Source of the DNA: Flavobacteriales bacterium
Lineage (GTDB): Bacteria > Bacteroidota > Bacteroidia > Flavobacteriales_D > Sanyastnellaceae
DNA: 64,000 bases
Assembly (NCBI GenBank): GCA_015665315.1
Contig: JADFAK010000018.1
Span: 1 to 64,000, forward strand
Direction of reading: 5' to 3'
The notes under the pieces were generated by a model. It saw only the letters and a list, made by a program, of their open reading frames with translations, was not told the origin of the DNA and searched no databases. The position numbers were made by a program, and so were the translations under genes. Positions 1 through 8,673 of this stretch are shown here, piece by piece. Positions within the stretch are counted from its first letter, which is position 1. Each line of letters starts with the position of its first letter.

Positions 1-88
1 CAAAGACCGCGGCATTGACAATGATCAATCGAGCGAGCATCGAACGGTTGACAAACTGACTGCGTATGTCCTGAAAGACTAGATTCAT
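1..88 (-). CDS. second rhomboid-like membrane protein (partial, 5' end only)
   Basis: Only the first 29 codons lie in the window; the gene reads leftwards off the edge from an ATG at 88-86. The visible peptide starts MNLVFQDIRSQF and then becomes hydrophobic (LIIVNAAVF), as the first membrane helix of a Bacteroidota rhomboid would. The ATG shares bases with the TGA stop of the preceding rhomboid gene (ATGA at 88-85), so the two are probably translationally coupled. Paired rhomboid genes after mutL are common in this phylum, and that context carries much of the call; the catalytic Ser and His would lie outside the window. Confidence 0.55.
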   Translation of the reverse strand, partial: MNLVFQDIRSQFVNRSMLARLIIVNAAVF

Positions 89-807
89 GAGCTATGCAAA
101 GTCCCTTTTTTCTGCCAGTACTTGAGGATAATAAAACCGAATAACATACCCCCCAGGTGGGCGAAGTGAGCGATGTGGTCTCCCTGGTTTCCGAAGGCTT
201 GGAACAATTCAAAACCACCATACACTATCGCCAATGTTTTGGCTTTGACTGGAATAGGCGGGAAAAGAAGTTGCAACCTTAGATCGGGAAACAACATCGC
301 AAATCCGATCAACAAACCGAATACGGCCCCCGAGGCACCAACCATACCACCATTTAGTAGGCCGTTCAGATCTTTGGCACTGGATCCTTCTACGTAAACA
401 TATCCCGTTCTCATGAGCTCGGCGCCTTCTCGATAAACTTGGGCAATCTGCTCAGGAGACATTAGGCTCTCTATATACTGGATACGGAAATAAACCACAA
501 GGAAGTGAAGGGCCATTGCTCCAAAACCTGTGAGCATATAATACGCAAGAAATTTCTTAGGTCCCCAAACTTGCTCTAGCATGGTACCAAACACGAACAC
601 TCCTACCATATTAAATAGGATATGTGTAAACCCACCATGCATAAACATATGAGTTACGATCTGCCACGGGCGAAAAAACTCCGACTCAAACCAGTGTGCA
701 GCCATGGCTTCACTAAACCAATCGCCAAGTACATTGGTCGCCAAAAACATGATCACATTGATGATCAGGATATTCTTTACAACTAGCGTTAATCTTGCTC
801 CAAACAT
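85..807 (-). CDS. rhomboid family intramembrane serine protease
   Basis: A 240-residue polytopic membrane protein of the rhomboid family, which cleaves transmembrane substrates within the bilayer. The serine motif GASG is at 157-160 (nucleophile Ser159) and the partner histidine is His217 in AHLGG. The HILFNM motif at about 62-67 matches the conserved His/Asn helix of the oxyanion region. A hydrophilic insert of about 45 residues (109-153) separates two membrane segments. The gene starts 3 nt after the mutL stop and overlaps the next rhomboid gene by ATGA, so it belongs to the mutL transcript. The dyad and motifs are intact, so an active protease is likely; the substrate is unknown. Confidence 0.92.
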   Translation of the reverse strand: MFGARLTLVVKNILIINVIMFLATNVLGDWFSEAMAAHWFESEFFRPWQIVTHMFMHGGFTHILFNMVGVFVFGTMLEQVWGPKKFLAYYMLTGFGAMALHFLVVYFRIQYIESLMSPEQIAQVYREGAELMRTGYVYVEGSSAKDLNGLLNGGMVGASGAVFGLLIGFAMLFPDLRLQLLFPPIPVKAKTLAIVYGGFELFQAFGNQGDHIAHFAHLGGMLFGFIILKYWQKKGTLHSS

Positions 808-810
808 GCG

Positions 811-2664
811 TTATTGAAATTTTTGTAGAATCTCTTCCAAAGTAAATGTAGCAATTGTAGGTGATCCTGCTGGACAGTAATTCGGTACTTCGCAGGCAAA
901 TAGTTCGTCCACCAAATGATGCATCTCCTGCGCCGAGAGTGCCATGCCCCGCTTTATGCCAGTCGTCCGCGCCATGCTCAACGCCAGTTCCTGTCGCGGT
1001 TCTAGCTGTTGGATAGAACGTGCCTCGATGATCTGACTAATCAGACTTTCCATCAAGGCCTGTGCATTGTCGTTCTTGCTATCGGCCGGAATACCATTCA
1101 CCTTGAATGTTTGTCCGCCAAAATCCTCAATATCAAATCCCAACTTCCGAATCGCCTGCAAATGCTCGTTGATAACGGTATAGTCACCAAGCGAGAGCGA
1201 GATAGTTTCTGGAAAGAGCAATTGTTGTGAAGGACCAGCTGCTGATTCGAGCCAGTGTAAATTTCGTTCGAATAAGATTCGCTCGTGTGCCAGCTGTTGA
1301 TCGATAACCATCAACCCCGATTTCAGTGGGGTTACCACGTACTGTCGGTGCATTTGCAGCAATGGCTTGCGTGAATCCGAATCATCTCGACTTGCCTCGA
1401 AAAGTTTTTCCTGCTCTTCTTTCTTCTCAGGAGCCAGCACCTCGTACATCGTTTCCCAGCCCGATAGCGAATCTGTTTTATATCTACTCGCCAATCCGCC
1501 CGAACTTCCTGCTCCTACAGTATCTCTCGAACCGGTTTCCGTTTTCGGCTTTCCGCTGTCGAAAGGATTGTAATTCGGATTGATCTTTATGGTAGGTGCT
1601 TTGAATACATGATTGGGGTTGGGTGGATCGATTTTGATCGACGTTTCCTGTTCAAAGTCCAAAGACGGCGAGACATTAAATCGGCCCAAAGCTCTTCGCG
1701 TAGCGGCATGAATCACCGAATACACAGCACGTTCGTCGCGAAATTTAATCTCGGTCTTTGTGGGGTGCACATTTACGTCGATCGTCTCTGGATCAATTTC
1801 TAGATAGAGCGCGAAGAAGGGATGCATGCCTTTTGGCAAGAGTTGTTCGTAGGCCAAATTCACTGCATGATTGAAGTATGAACTGCGAATAAAGCGCTTG
1901 TTTACAAAGAAGAATTGCTCTCCTCGCGACTTGCGCGCAAATTCTGGTTTGCCCACAAATCCATCTACAGTCACAAAATCTGTAGCTTCCTCGACGGGCA
2001 CCAATCGCTGATTGAATTTCTGTCCAAAAACGCCTACAATTCGCTGTCTCAAGGTCGTGGGCGGCAAGTTAAACACCTCGTTGTCATCGTGAATAAGCTG
2101 AAAGGCGACATCGGCATGAACCAGGGCTACCCGCTCAAATTCATCGACAATATGACGAAATTCAACAGCATCCGATTTGAGGAACTGTCGGCGTGCCGGC
2201 ACATTGTAAAACAAATTCTTCACAATAAAAGAGGAACCTTCGTGCGTTTGGCAAGGCTCTTGCGAAATCACCTCAGAGTCGGCAATGCAAATATGGATAC
2301 CGAGTTCTTCCCCGGTAAGTCGGGTCTTAAGCTCCACTTGCGCAACAGCGGCAATAGACGCCAGGGCTTCTCCACGGAATCCTTTTGTACGAATGGCAAA
2401 AAGATCGGCTGCGCTTTTAATTTTAGAGGTAGCATGTTTTTCGAAACACATGCGCGCGTCGAGTTCAGACATACCGCAACCGTCGTCTACCACTTGTATC
2501 AAGCTCCTGCCAGCGTCACGAACGATAAGCTTGATGGTCGTGCCACCAGCATCAATCGCGTTCTCGACAAGTTCTTTAACAACACTAGCTGGGCGCTGAA
2601 TAACCTCACCCGCCGCTATTTGATTGGCCACCGCATCGGGCAGCAATTGAATTATATCTGACAT
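811..2664 (-). CDS. mutL: DNA mismatch repair protein MutL
   Basis: 617 residues. The N-terminal GHKL ATPase shows the expected signatures: ELVENAIDAG (31-40), DDGCGM (60-65) and TKGFRGEAL (93-101). A low-complexity linker (about 335-430) joins it to the C-terminal dimerization domain. MutL couples MutS mismatch recognition to strand incision. The endonuclease motif DQHA(X)2E(X)4E appears as DQQLAHERILFE at 455-466, keeping the Asp and both Glu but not the His-Ala pair, and the C-terminal metal-site motif reads CPAGSPT (597-603) instead of CPHGRP. Whether this form still nicks DNA cannot be told from sequence. It follows a small membrane-protein gene by 15 nt and precedes two rhomboid genes. 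Confidence 0.97.
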   Translation of the reverse strand: MSDIIQLLPDAVANQIAAGEVIQRPASVVKELVENAIDAGGTTIKLIVRDAGRSLIQVVDDGCGMSELDARMCFEKHATSKIKSAADLFAIRTKGFRGEALASIAAVAQVELKTRLTGEELGIHICIADSEVISQEPCQTHEGSSFIVKNLFYNVPARRQFLKSDAVEFRHIVDEFERVALVHADVAFQLIHDDNEVFNLPPTTLRQRIVGVFGQKFNQRLVPVEEATDFVTVDGFVGKPEFARKSRGEQFFFVNKRFIRSSYFNHAVNLAYEQLLPKGMHPFFALYLEIDPETIDVNVHPTKTEIKFRDERAVYSVIHAATRRALGRFNVSPSLDFEQETSIKIDPPNPNHVFKAPTIKINPNYNPFDSGKPKTETGSRDTVGAGSSGGLASRYKTDSLSGWETMYEVLAPEKKEEQEKLFEASRDDSDSRKPLLQMHRQYVVTPLKSGLMVIDQQLAHERILFERNLHWLESAAGPSQQLLFPETISLSLGDYTVINEHLQAIRKLGFDIEDFGGQTFKVNGIPADSKNDNAQALMESLISQIIEARSIQQLEPRQELALSMARTTGIKRGMALSAQEMHHLVDELFACEVPNYCPAGSPTIATFTLEEILQKFQ

Positions 2665-2679
2665 AGATCCACCTGCATC

Positions 2680-3015
2680 CTACTTCACGAGCCAGAACTC
2701 CGTCCCTTCCAGCCATTTGACTGCCATGTACATGAAAATTATCATCACGGCAAGGATCAATAGCAATCTGCGATTAGCAGATCGGGAGCGGCGTCTGTAC
2801 GTATTTTGCCTTTTCCAACTGCTTCTGAAGCTACCTGATCGAGGTGTGTAATCTTCCACAGCCTCACCCTTTTCACGGGCTACCTCACGTTCAATCCTAC
2901 GTTTACGGTCTTCAAGTTCTTCTTTCTTGGGATCGTAATAACGCGACTTGTACGTGAATTTTCGCGGTTCGGTTTGAACATTGCGAAACATCGAGAATAA
3001 TCGGGGAACACTCAT
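2680..3015 (-). CDS. small basic protein with one C-terminal membrane helix
   Basis: 111 residues, function not recognised. The N-terminal two thirds is highly charged: a predicted helix rich in K/E/R around 28-50, then a Ser/Arg-rich stretch at about 60-85. A single hydrophobic helix (about 84-101) is followed by a short tail ending EFWLVK. It is the first gene of the mutL-rhomboid-rhomboid run, and small proteins of this architecture sit directly before mutL in other Bacteroidota (recalled, not searched). A TACCTTTG promoter box lies 17 nt upstream of the ATG. Confidence 0.75.
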   Translation of the reverse strand: MSVPRLFSMFRNVQTEPRKFTYKSRYYDPKKEELEDRKRRIEREVAREKGEAVEDYTPRSGSFRSSWKRQNTYRRRSRSANRRLLLILAVMIIFMYMAVKWLEGTEFWLVK

Positions 3016-3031
3016 AAGCAGAATACTATTT

Positions 3032-3039
3032 CAAAGGTA
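3032..3039 (-). promoter_or_regulatory. -7 promoter box of the mutL operon
   Basis: The minus strand reads TACCTTTG, a full match to the Bacteroidota -7 consensus TAnnTTTG, 17 nt before the ATG at 3015. No convincing -33 element was assigned. Confidence 0.55.
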
Positions 3040-3161
3040 AATAAATCGGCTCAGAAGTACAGTAAAATGGTGGTTGTTTAACTAACTCAATAATCGCCGG
3101 GCTTATTATGTGGGCGATAAAATTCGATTGGGAGGGTATATTTCTCCGCGACGAGCGCAAA

Positions 3162-4391
3162 TTATTTGCTGTAGACTTCATTGAACTTGGCCACCACCTC
3201 TTCAACAGGCCGACAATCATCGAAGAATGAAAGCAACTTCATAACTACACGCTCGACCAATGAATCGGGGCAACTTGCGCCACTTGTTACGATAATATTC
3301 ACGGGCAAGGAAGAGCTCATGTAGTTCACCGATTCCACCAACTCTTCTTTGTGAATGTCCCAATGTTGGATATTTCGAGCGCTTCGCAAGTCGGCATCTG
3401 AACCGATAAAATAAGTAGGTAATTTTTCTTCGCACAGCTCGACGATATGCGAAGTATTGGAACTGTTGTAACCGCCCACGACAATCGCTAAATCGGCCTG
3501 TGCTTCTAACAAGGCTTGGGTCGCTTTTTGGTTATCGTTGGTCGCATAGCAGAGGGTATCACGTGTATCGGCAAAGTGATTTTCCTCCTCCCCATACAAC
3601 TCTTTCATCGTCTGCTTCAGGTAATCTGCAATCGCCTGTGTCTCCGTCGCCAGCATGGTCGTTTGGTTCACTACCCCTACTCGCTTCAAATCCTTCGCCA
3701 CATCGAAACCAGCTGAATAGCGACCGGCAAACTCGGTATAGAAGTTGGCAACATCGGTCTCTCCGGTAAGGTACTTGGCCAATGCTTTGGTTTCCTCCAT
3801 GTCGCGAACAACCACTGAGGCCGCTCCTTCTTTGGCATGAGAAAATGTTGCCCGCGTCTCTTCGTGATCATTTTTTCCGTGAATGACCACGGTATATCCT
3901 TCGCTACCCAATTTATCGGACCGTTTCCACACCTTTTCTACGAAGGGACACGTGGTGTTGTACTTGGCTAGAGACACTCCTAAGTCGGCCAATTCCCTTT
4001 CAATTTCAACTGTCGTCCCGAAAGCTGGAACAATCACAACGTCTTCGGAAGAAAGTTGTGACCAGTCGATCAATCGATTGCCAGTTGTATCCATGAGGAA
4101 TTTGATTCCCCTTCCTTGCAAGTCTTCGTTGACGTGTGGATTGTGGATCATTTGACTGAGTAGAAACAGCCGTTTGCCCGGATTTTCCTCCAAGGCACGG
4201 TAGGAAATCTCTATCGCATTTTCTACCCCGTAGCAAAATCCGAAATGACGGGCGAATAAGAAACGCACCGGACCGAAGTCCAAAACCGTGGGTTGCAAGT
4301 CGAGTTTTCGACGGTCGTTATCATTTCGCAATCGTTTTATTCCGGTGATAAATCCAGAACGATAGAAGCTGGGAATTTCGAATTGTTTCAT
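3162..4391 (-). CDS. ispH: 4-hydroxy-3-methylbut-2-enyl diphosphate reductase (IspH/LytB)
   Basis: 409 residues. This is the last enzyme of the MEP isoprenoid pathway, reducing HMBPP to IPP and DMAPP with a [4Fe-4S] cluster. The three cluster cysteines are visible: Cys53 in GFCYGVENA, Cys148 in NTTCPFVEK and Cys374 in GASCPDSL. The substrate-binding SSNTSHIVELCE segment near 308-319 is also present. The protein is about 90 residues longer than E. coli IspH, through an N-terminal extension and inserts, as is usual for the Bacteroidota form. It is probably monocistronic, with a TATTTTTG box 17 nt upstream. Confidence 0.96.
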   Translation of the reverse strand: MKQFEIPSFYRSGFITGIKRLRNDNDRRKLDLQPTVLDFGPVRFLFARHFGFCYGVENAIEISYRALEENPGKRLFLLSQMIHNPHVNEDLQGRGIKFLMDTTGNRLIDWSQLSSEDVVIVPAFGTTVEIERELADLGVSLAKYNTTCPFVEKVWKRSDKLGSEGYTVVIHGKNDHEETRATFSHAKEGAASVVVRDMEETKALAKYLTGETDVANFYTEFAGRYSAGFDVAKDLKRVGVVNQTTMLATETQAIADYLKQTMKELYGEEENHFADTRDTLCYATNDNQKATQALLEAQADLAIVVGGYNSSNTSHIVELCEEKLPTYFIGSDADLRSARNIQHWDIHKEELVESVNYMSSSLPVNIIVTSGASCPDSLVERVVMKLLSFFDDCRPVEEVVAKFNEVYSK

Positions 4392-4408
4392 GGAGTATGA
4401 ATAACCGC

Positions 4409-4416
4409 CAAAAATA
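4409..4416 (-). promoter_or_regulatory. -7 promoter box of ispH
   Basis: The minus strand reads TATTTTTG (TAnnTTTG consensus) 17 nt before the ispH ATG at 4391. Confidence 0.5.
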
Positions 4417-4706
4417 GCAATTGTTCGTCGGCAAATGTGCTTCTTTTTGACCCATCACCTCTGCTTTTTGCCCTTTTTGGCAAAATTTGGACGTGATCGT
4501 GTAGGACAGACAACTGTAAGAATCGGCTGACAAGCGTGAATGAGGACTGCAGTAATTCGAAGGAGTTGGGACATTTGCGCGCATGCGCCATCATAAAAAT
4601 GTAGGGCAATACGCACACGTTCTTAGGCCAACCAAAAGAGAGAGCTAGGCGTTAAAATAACCGTGACCAATCAACTGGTCCGAACGACTAACCAAAACTT
4701 ATTACC
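4417..4706. other. gene-free divergent spacer between ispH and a secreted-protein gene
   Basis: About 290 nt with no supportable gene. It holds a 10-bp palindrome GCGCATGCGC at 4579-4588 and a small hairpin GACCA/TGGTC (4665-4669 with 4676-4680) 26 nt before the rightward ATG at 4707. I see no clear TAnnTTTG box for the rightward gene. Confidence 0.5.
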
Positions 4707-5237
4707 ATGAAATACTTATCTCGCCTTATGCCCCTGGCCTTGCTTGCCCTCATTGCTTTTGACAGCACCGCACAAATGGAAAAAGTAATGGGCGGACTGC
4801 CTATTGTAGGACTCGTGACGCAGGAGGGTAAAAGATGTAAGGAAGCGACCATCAATGTTTACGATGGCAACCAACAAGTCAACTCATTTCAGACAGAAAA
4901 GAACGGTAGGTTTCAGTTATTGCTGCATACCGACAAATACTACACGATAGAAGTTGTGAAGGATAATTACGTGACAAAACGTGTTGCTTTCGACACCAAC
5001 ATGGGCAACCGACGAATACAAATTCCGGTGTACGAGTGTGATCTCGACATAGTTCCTGTGGCCTTATTCACTGGTATTGATATCGACGACTTAGACTTCC
5101 CGATGGCGATCGTGAAATACGACGAAAACAGGCGTGAATTCAACCACAGTGAGGAGTACACCTCTTATATGCGGTCGACTTACGAGGCACTACTGGTCGA
5201 AGGATTTTCTAGAAATGGAATCGCTTTGAACCAATAA
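4707..5237 (+). CDS. secreted protein with carboxypeptidase-regulatory-like fold
   Basis: 176 residues. An N-terminal signal peptide (about 1-22, LIAFDSTAQ cleavage region) is followed by a beta-rich region around 33-105. There, VTQEGKRCKEATINVYDG and the KNGRFQLLLHTDKYYTIEV stretch resemble a carboxypeptidase-regulatory-like or SpaA-type beta sandwich. The remaining 70 residues are acidic and not recognised. It has no lipobox and no T9SS sorting domain, so it is probably periplasmic or attached to another envelope component. Such folds often serve as adaptors in Bacteroidota; no specific role can be given. A terminator follows about 95 nt downstream. Confidence 0.75.
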   Translation: MKYLSRLMPLALLALIAFDSTAQMEKVMGGLPIVGLVTQEGKRCKEATINVYDGNQQVNSFQTEKNGRFQLLLHTDKYYTIEVVKDNYVTKRVAFDTNMGNRRIQIPVYECDLDIVPVALFTGIDIDDLDFPMAIVKYDENRREFNHSEEYTSYMRSTYEALLVEGFSRNGIALNQ

Positions 5238-5329
5238 AATAAGATACCAAATAACCAACTATACCAACGTTTACCAAAAAATACGATTGAAAAAACAAAA
5301 GTGAAAGGTGCGAGTAATAGGTTAGCAAC

Positions 5330-5368
5330 AATCTTCGCTGGGGAAACTCAGCGGGGATTTTGCTTTTT
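5330..5368 (+). terminator. intrinsic terminator after the secreted-protein gene
   Basis: An 11-bp stem is formed by AATCTTCGCTG (5330-5340) and CAGCGGGGATT (5349-5359), with two U-G wobbles, an 8-nt loop, and the T-rich run TTTTGCTTTTT. It serves the gene ending at 5237. Confidence 0.7.
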
Positions 5369-5383
5369 AAGGCACTTGGAAAT

Positions 5384-5932
5384 TTATTGATCTACACCCA
5401 GACAAATACGCGCATACTCCTCCAGCTTATCTTTTCGATCGGCTTTGAGGATTTTTTTGATTTCTGCCGACTTGGCACATTTGGCTTCACGGGCTTGGTG
5501 GGCTACGGCTTTGAGTCCTTGGGCGTGCAGTACGACTGGATCATTTTCTTTTTCGTGGTTGATCTGATATAGCGCAACGCCATGTAAAAAGGTAAAGAAT
5601 AGATCTTCATTTTCCTCGATAAAGAGCATACAATCGGTACTTACGTCAACGGTAAGATCCGGCGCACCGCTGAGCCACAGAATGACAAAAGCATTGAGTT
5701 CATCTCGGGTTTCCACGCACTCATCTTTGGGGGTTTTCACCAGCCACGACAGGCACTTTTTCACCAAAGCTTTATGCTCAGAATAATGAGCTGCTTCGGT
5801 GAGAACCAACTCTTCAGGAACATGAGGGGCATTGCACTGCGCTTCGACGGTTGCAGGAAAAGCGACCATCAAAAGAAGCATGACGATTCCTCCAATTAGT
5901 ACACTAGCTTTTCGTTGAACTCGATTCCACAT
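5384..5932 (-). CDS. small secreted cysteine-containing protein
   Basis: 182 residues from the ATG at 5932. A longer frame exists upstream, but this start puts a normal signal peptide first (hydrophobic core LIGGIVMLLLMVAFPA, cleavage near VEAQ). The mature part is mostly helical, with six cysteines spread over its length (Cys33, and others in KKCLSW, DECVET, TDCMLF, AKCAKS, RICLGV) that could pair as periplasmic disulfides. It resembles conserved Bacteroidota proteins of unknown function. The start lies 37 nt inside the end of the saccharopine dehydrogenase-like gene, so the two are probably co-transcribed and coupled. Confidence 0.75.
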   Translation of the reverse strand: MWNRVQRKASVLIGGIVMLLLMVAFPATVEAQCNAPHVPEELVLTEAAHYSEHKALVKKCLSWLVKTPKDECVETRDELNAFVILWLSGAPDLTVDVSTDCMLFIEENEDLFFTFLHGVALYQINHEKENDPVVLHAQGLKAVAHQAREAKCAKSAEIKKILKADRKDKLEEYARICLGVDQ

Positions 5933-7227
5933 TTTTTCAATTCTCTCATGACAGGACCGTAAATATCCTCTTCTACTGGGATGCACAGTCCTTTTTTGGT
6001 TATTCCCCCACGGAGGATTTGTTCGCAAGCAATGGCAACTGGAAGTCCGACCGTCTTGGACATGGCGGTCTCACCATTTTCATCGCCAATGACCACCATA
6101 GAGGCGTTCATTTCGTGCTTGGAATCCCCCAGGCTATAATTGAATCGATGCCACATGACGATCATATCCTTATCTCCTTTTTCCAGGCTCAGTTTCTGCT
6201 CTAGCTTACGCTGTAAAATTTGCGCTGGCGTTCCTTCCTTCATGCCAATATTCTCGTTCTCAAAAAATCCTAGCCACTTGATTTTTTCGAATACTTCATC
6301 GCTCATCGGAATCTGCAAACGCAACTTCTCTTCCAGGGGCATCACTTGATCGTACGAAAGGAAACTATTCATAAAAGTACGCCATGTCAGGTTGGCACAG
6401 TCATCTACTTGATAGGTATCATCGGTCATTCCCATTTGCACAAAAACGTTCCACGACTCGCAAAAACCTTTTCGTCTCAAGGTTCCACGGTACAAGGTAG
6501 GAACATCCTGCATGTTGTAGGTTTCTTTGTAGCTCAGAGAATCGCGATTGGCATAGCCTTCGAACTCGCCGTATCCTTCTATCTCTATCGGACGCAAGCG
6601 TGTGAATAGTCGGTTGTACGGAATGTACTTATACTGCCCCTCTTGCACAAATCTAGCGGCTCCGCCTTGTCCGGCCAACACCACGTTTCTCGGGTTCCAG
6701 GTGAATTTATAATTCCACGGATTGTTGTCACTTTCCGGGGCTATTAGTCCGCCAGTAAAAGATTCAAAACGCTCCATTTTACCCCCCTTCGCTTTGATCT
6801 CATCGATCATCATCATGGCGCTCATGTGATCGATACCCGGATCGAGGCCAATTTCGTTGAGCACAAGAATTCCCGCAGCATTGATGCGATCTTCCATGGC
6901 TTTTAATTCGGGAGAAACATAGGAAGGAGTAATAACATTCTTCCTTAATTCGATGCAATCTTCAATGATAATCGGATGAAAACGCGCAGGCAGCATCGAC
7001 ACAACTAGGTCGGCCGCTTCCAAGTGCGGACGGCGGGCAGCGCTATCAAGTGCATCAAAATGGATAGCTTCTCCGCGGGGATTGCCTCCTATTTTTGCCT
7101 TCGCCAAATCGGCGTTGGCGTCATTCACTTTCACCAGCAAATCCAATTCTTCACTGCTCTCAAGCAATCTTCGAATCAACGAAGTACTTGACATTCCTGC
7201 TCCTAATATTAAAACACTCTTGCTCAT
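5896..7227 (-). CDS. saccharopine dehydrogenase-like oxidoreductase
   Basis: 443 residues from MSKSVLILGAGMSS; an ATG three codons earlier (7236) is possible but less family-like. The N-terminal Rossmann motif GAGMSS (residues 8-13) binds NAD(P), and the C-terminal half matches the saccharopine reductase/dehydrogenase C-terminal domain. Family members interconvert saccharopine with glutamate and aminoadipate semialdehyde in lysine metabolism. DPGIDHMSAMMMIDEIKAKG and FTGGLIAPESDNNPWNYKF are recognisable family stretches. There is no lysine-ketoglutarate reductase partner nearby, so the substrate is inferred from family alone. A TATCTTTG promoter box lies 60 nt upstream. Confidence 0.9.
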   Translation of the reverse strand: MSKSVLILGAGMSSTSLIRRLLESSEELDLLVKVNDANADLAKAKIGGNPRGEAIHFDALDSAARRPHLEAADLVVSMLPARFHPIIIEDCIELRKNVITPSYVSPELKAMEDRINAAGILVLNEIGLDPGIDHMSAMMMIDEIKAKGGKMERFESFTGGLIAPESDNNPWNYKFTWNPRNVVLAGQGGAARFVQEGQYKYIPYNRLFTRLRPIEIEGYGEFEGYANRDSLSYKETYNMQDVPTLYRGTLRRKGFCESWNVFVQMGMTDDTYQVDDCANLTWRTFMNSFLSYDQVMPLEEKLRLQIPMSDEVFEKIKWLGFFENENIGMKEGTPAQILQRKLEQKLSLEKGDKDMIVMWHRFNYSLGDSKHEMNASMVVIGDENGETAMSKTVGLPVAIACEQILRGGITKKGLCIPVEEDIYGPVMRELKKCGIEFNEKLVY

Positions 7228-7286
7228 CCTACACACTTTTCTTGGGCATTTATCCCGATTGTTTTGGGCCCTAAATTAGGCCGCGT

Positions 7287-7294
7287 CAAAGATA
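7287..7294 (-). promoter_or_regulatory. -7 promoter box of the saccharopine dehydrogenase-like gene
   Basis: The minus strand reads TATCTTTG, 59 nt before the chosen ATG at 7227. Confidence 0.5.
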
Positions 7295-7352
7295 GAAAAG
7301 CCTTTAAGGAATATGGGCAAACAAGAGAGAACTAACTCCAGAGATTTCCACA

Positions 7353-7400
7353 ATAAAAAAACCGCCTTCCAATCTTTAGCGAAATGGAGGCGGCCTTTTG
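7353..7400 (-). terminator. terminator of the polysaccharide operon
   Basis: CCGCCTTCCA (7362-7371) pairs with TGGAGGCGG (7385-7393) with one bulge. On the minus strand the stem is followed by seven or more T. It lies 20 nt after the wecC stop and ends the leftward wza-wzc-wecB-wecC transcript. The plus side also has a short T run, so weak bidirectional function is possible. Confidence 0.85.
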
Positions 7401-7419
7401 TTGGCGAATAATGCAATTT

Positions 7420-8652
7420 CTACTGGATGTACTCCTTGACTACTTTGGTCACACCACAGAAATTCAGTACAATCTTATCTTCTACATCGAGATCAAAGAA
7501 CTCACGATGTCCGACTAAGAACACGATAATATCGGCTTCTTCCATTGCTTGTGCATAGGGATACAAATCAATTCCTTGGAAGTGCTTGATATTCGGCTCA
7601 ACCGGAAGAATTTCAAATTCATCGGCTGTGAGGAGCTCAGAAACCAATTTCAAAGCAGGCGACTCTCGCAAGTCATCGATGTCGGGCTTAAAGGCCAATC
7701 CCATGCATGCTATTTTAGGTAGTCGTCCATTTTCGGCTTGAAATTTAAAGGCCGATGAACGAATCTTTTCGAGTGCCCACTCAGTCTTGTAATTGTTGAT
7801 TTCACGACTTTGGCGAATGATCTTCGCTTCTTCGGGGAAATCCGAAACAATAAACCACGGATCTACGGCAATGCAATGTCCGCCCACACCAGTTCCCGGG
7901 CTCAAAATATTCACACGGGGATGGCGGTTGGCCAAGTCGATCAATTCCCAAACGTTGATGCCTGCTGTGTCACAGATCATCGACAATTCATTTGCGAATG
8001 CGATAGAATTATCACGCGAAGAATTTTCTACAAGCTTGCACATTTCGGCTGTACGCGCATTTGTTTTATGCAGTTTTCCTTTGACGAATTGACGGTAAAA
8101 AGCAATGGCATGTTGCGTTGATACTTTATCCAAACCACCGATCACACGGTCGTTGTGCTCCAACTCATAAATGACATTTCCAGGGAGGACACGCTCTGGG
8201 CAATAGGCCAAATACAGGGCACCTTTCAATTCAGGGCGTTTGCTCCAAATGAACTCGGCCATCTTTTCGGTAGTACCTACTGGGCTTGTGGACTCCAGTA
8301 TTACCAAGTCGCCTTCCTTCAATTTAGGGCAGAGCATTTCGGTCGCCTTGAGGACGTATGAAATATCTGGTTCGTAGTCCCCTTTAAAAGGAGTTGGCAC
8401 GGCAATGAGGTAGACATCGGCCTCACATGGCTGGGTATCTGCTATAAGGTAGCCACGTTCGACGCAATTCTTGACCAATCCATCCAGGTCTGGCTCAACA
8501 ATATGGATTTCTCCTTTGTTGATTGTATTGACTACGTCTTTGTTGACATCTACTCCGTGTACTGGAATCTTTTTGCTGGCTATCAATGCGGCTGTCGGGA
8601 GACCAATGTAACCCAAGCCCATCATTACCACTTTTTGATCGTTTGTTGTCAT
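7420..8652 (-). CDS. wecC: UDP-N-acetyl-D-mannosamine dehydrogenase (nucleotide sugar dehydrogenase)
   Basis: 410 residues. It oxidises UDP-ManNAc to UDP-ManNAcA with two NAD+. The N-terminal Rossmann motif is GLGYIGLPTAAL (12-23), the central domain has the EMCKLVENSSRDNSIAFANE helix (203-222), and the catalytic Cys260 sits in GVGGHCIAVDPWF. The C-terminal domain carries the typical GLAFKPDIDDLRESPA NAD-binding segment. It is the last gene of the operon, after wecB, which makes its substrate; that pairing supports UDP-ManNAc over UDP-glucose. The 113-nt gap before it holds a nested stem-loop (8674-8744). Confidence 0.92.
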   Translation of the reverse strand: MTTNDQKVVMMGLGYIGLPTAALIASKKIPVHGVDVNKDVVNTINKGEIHIVEPDLDGLVKNCVERGYLIADTQPCEADVYLIAVPTPFKGDYEPDISYVLKATEMLCPKLKEGDLVILESTSPVGTTEKMAEFIWSKRPELKGALYLAYCPERVLPGNVIYELEHNDRVIGGLDKVSTQHAIAFYRQFVKGKLHKTNARTAEMCKLVENSSRDNSIAFANELSMICDTAGINVWELIDLANRHPRVNILSPGTGVGGHCIAVDPWFIVSDFPEEAKIIRQSREINNYKTEWALEKIRSSAFKFQAENGRLPKIACMGLAFKPDIDDLRESPALKLVSELLTADEFEILPVEPNIKHFQGIDLYPYAQAMEEADIIVFLVGHREFFDLDVEDKIVLNFCGVTKVVKEYIQ

Positions 8653-8673
8653 GAGATTGCTTTCAATTATTTG

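Noticed and set aside
1915-2661. Long rightward open frame opposite mutL
   Set aside because: A shadow of the conserved mutL coding strand; no independent start or domain signal.
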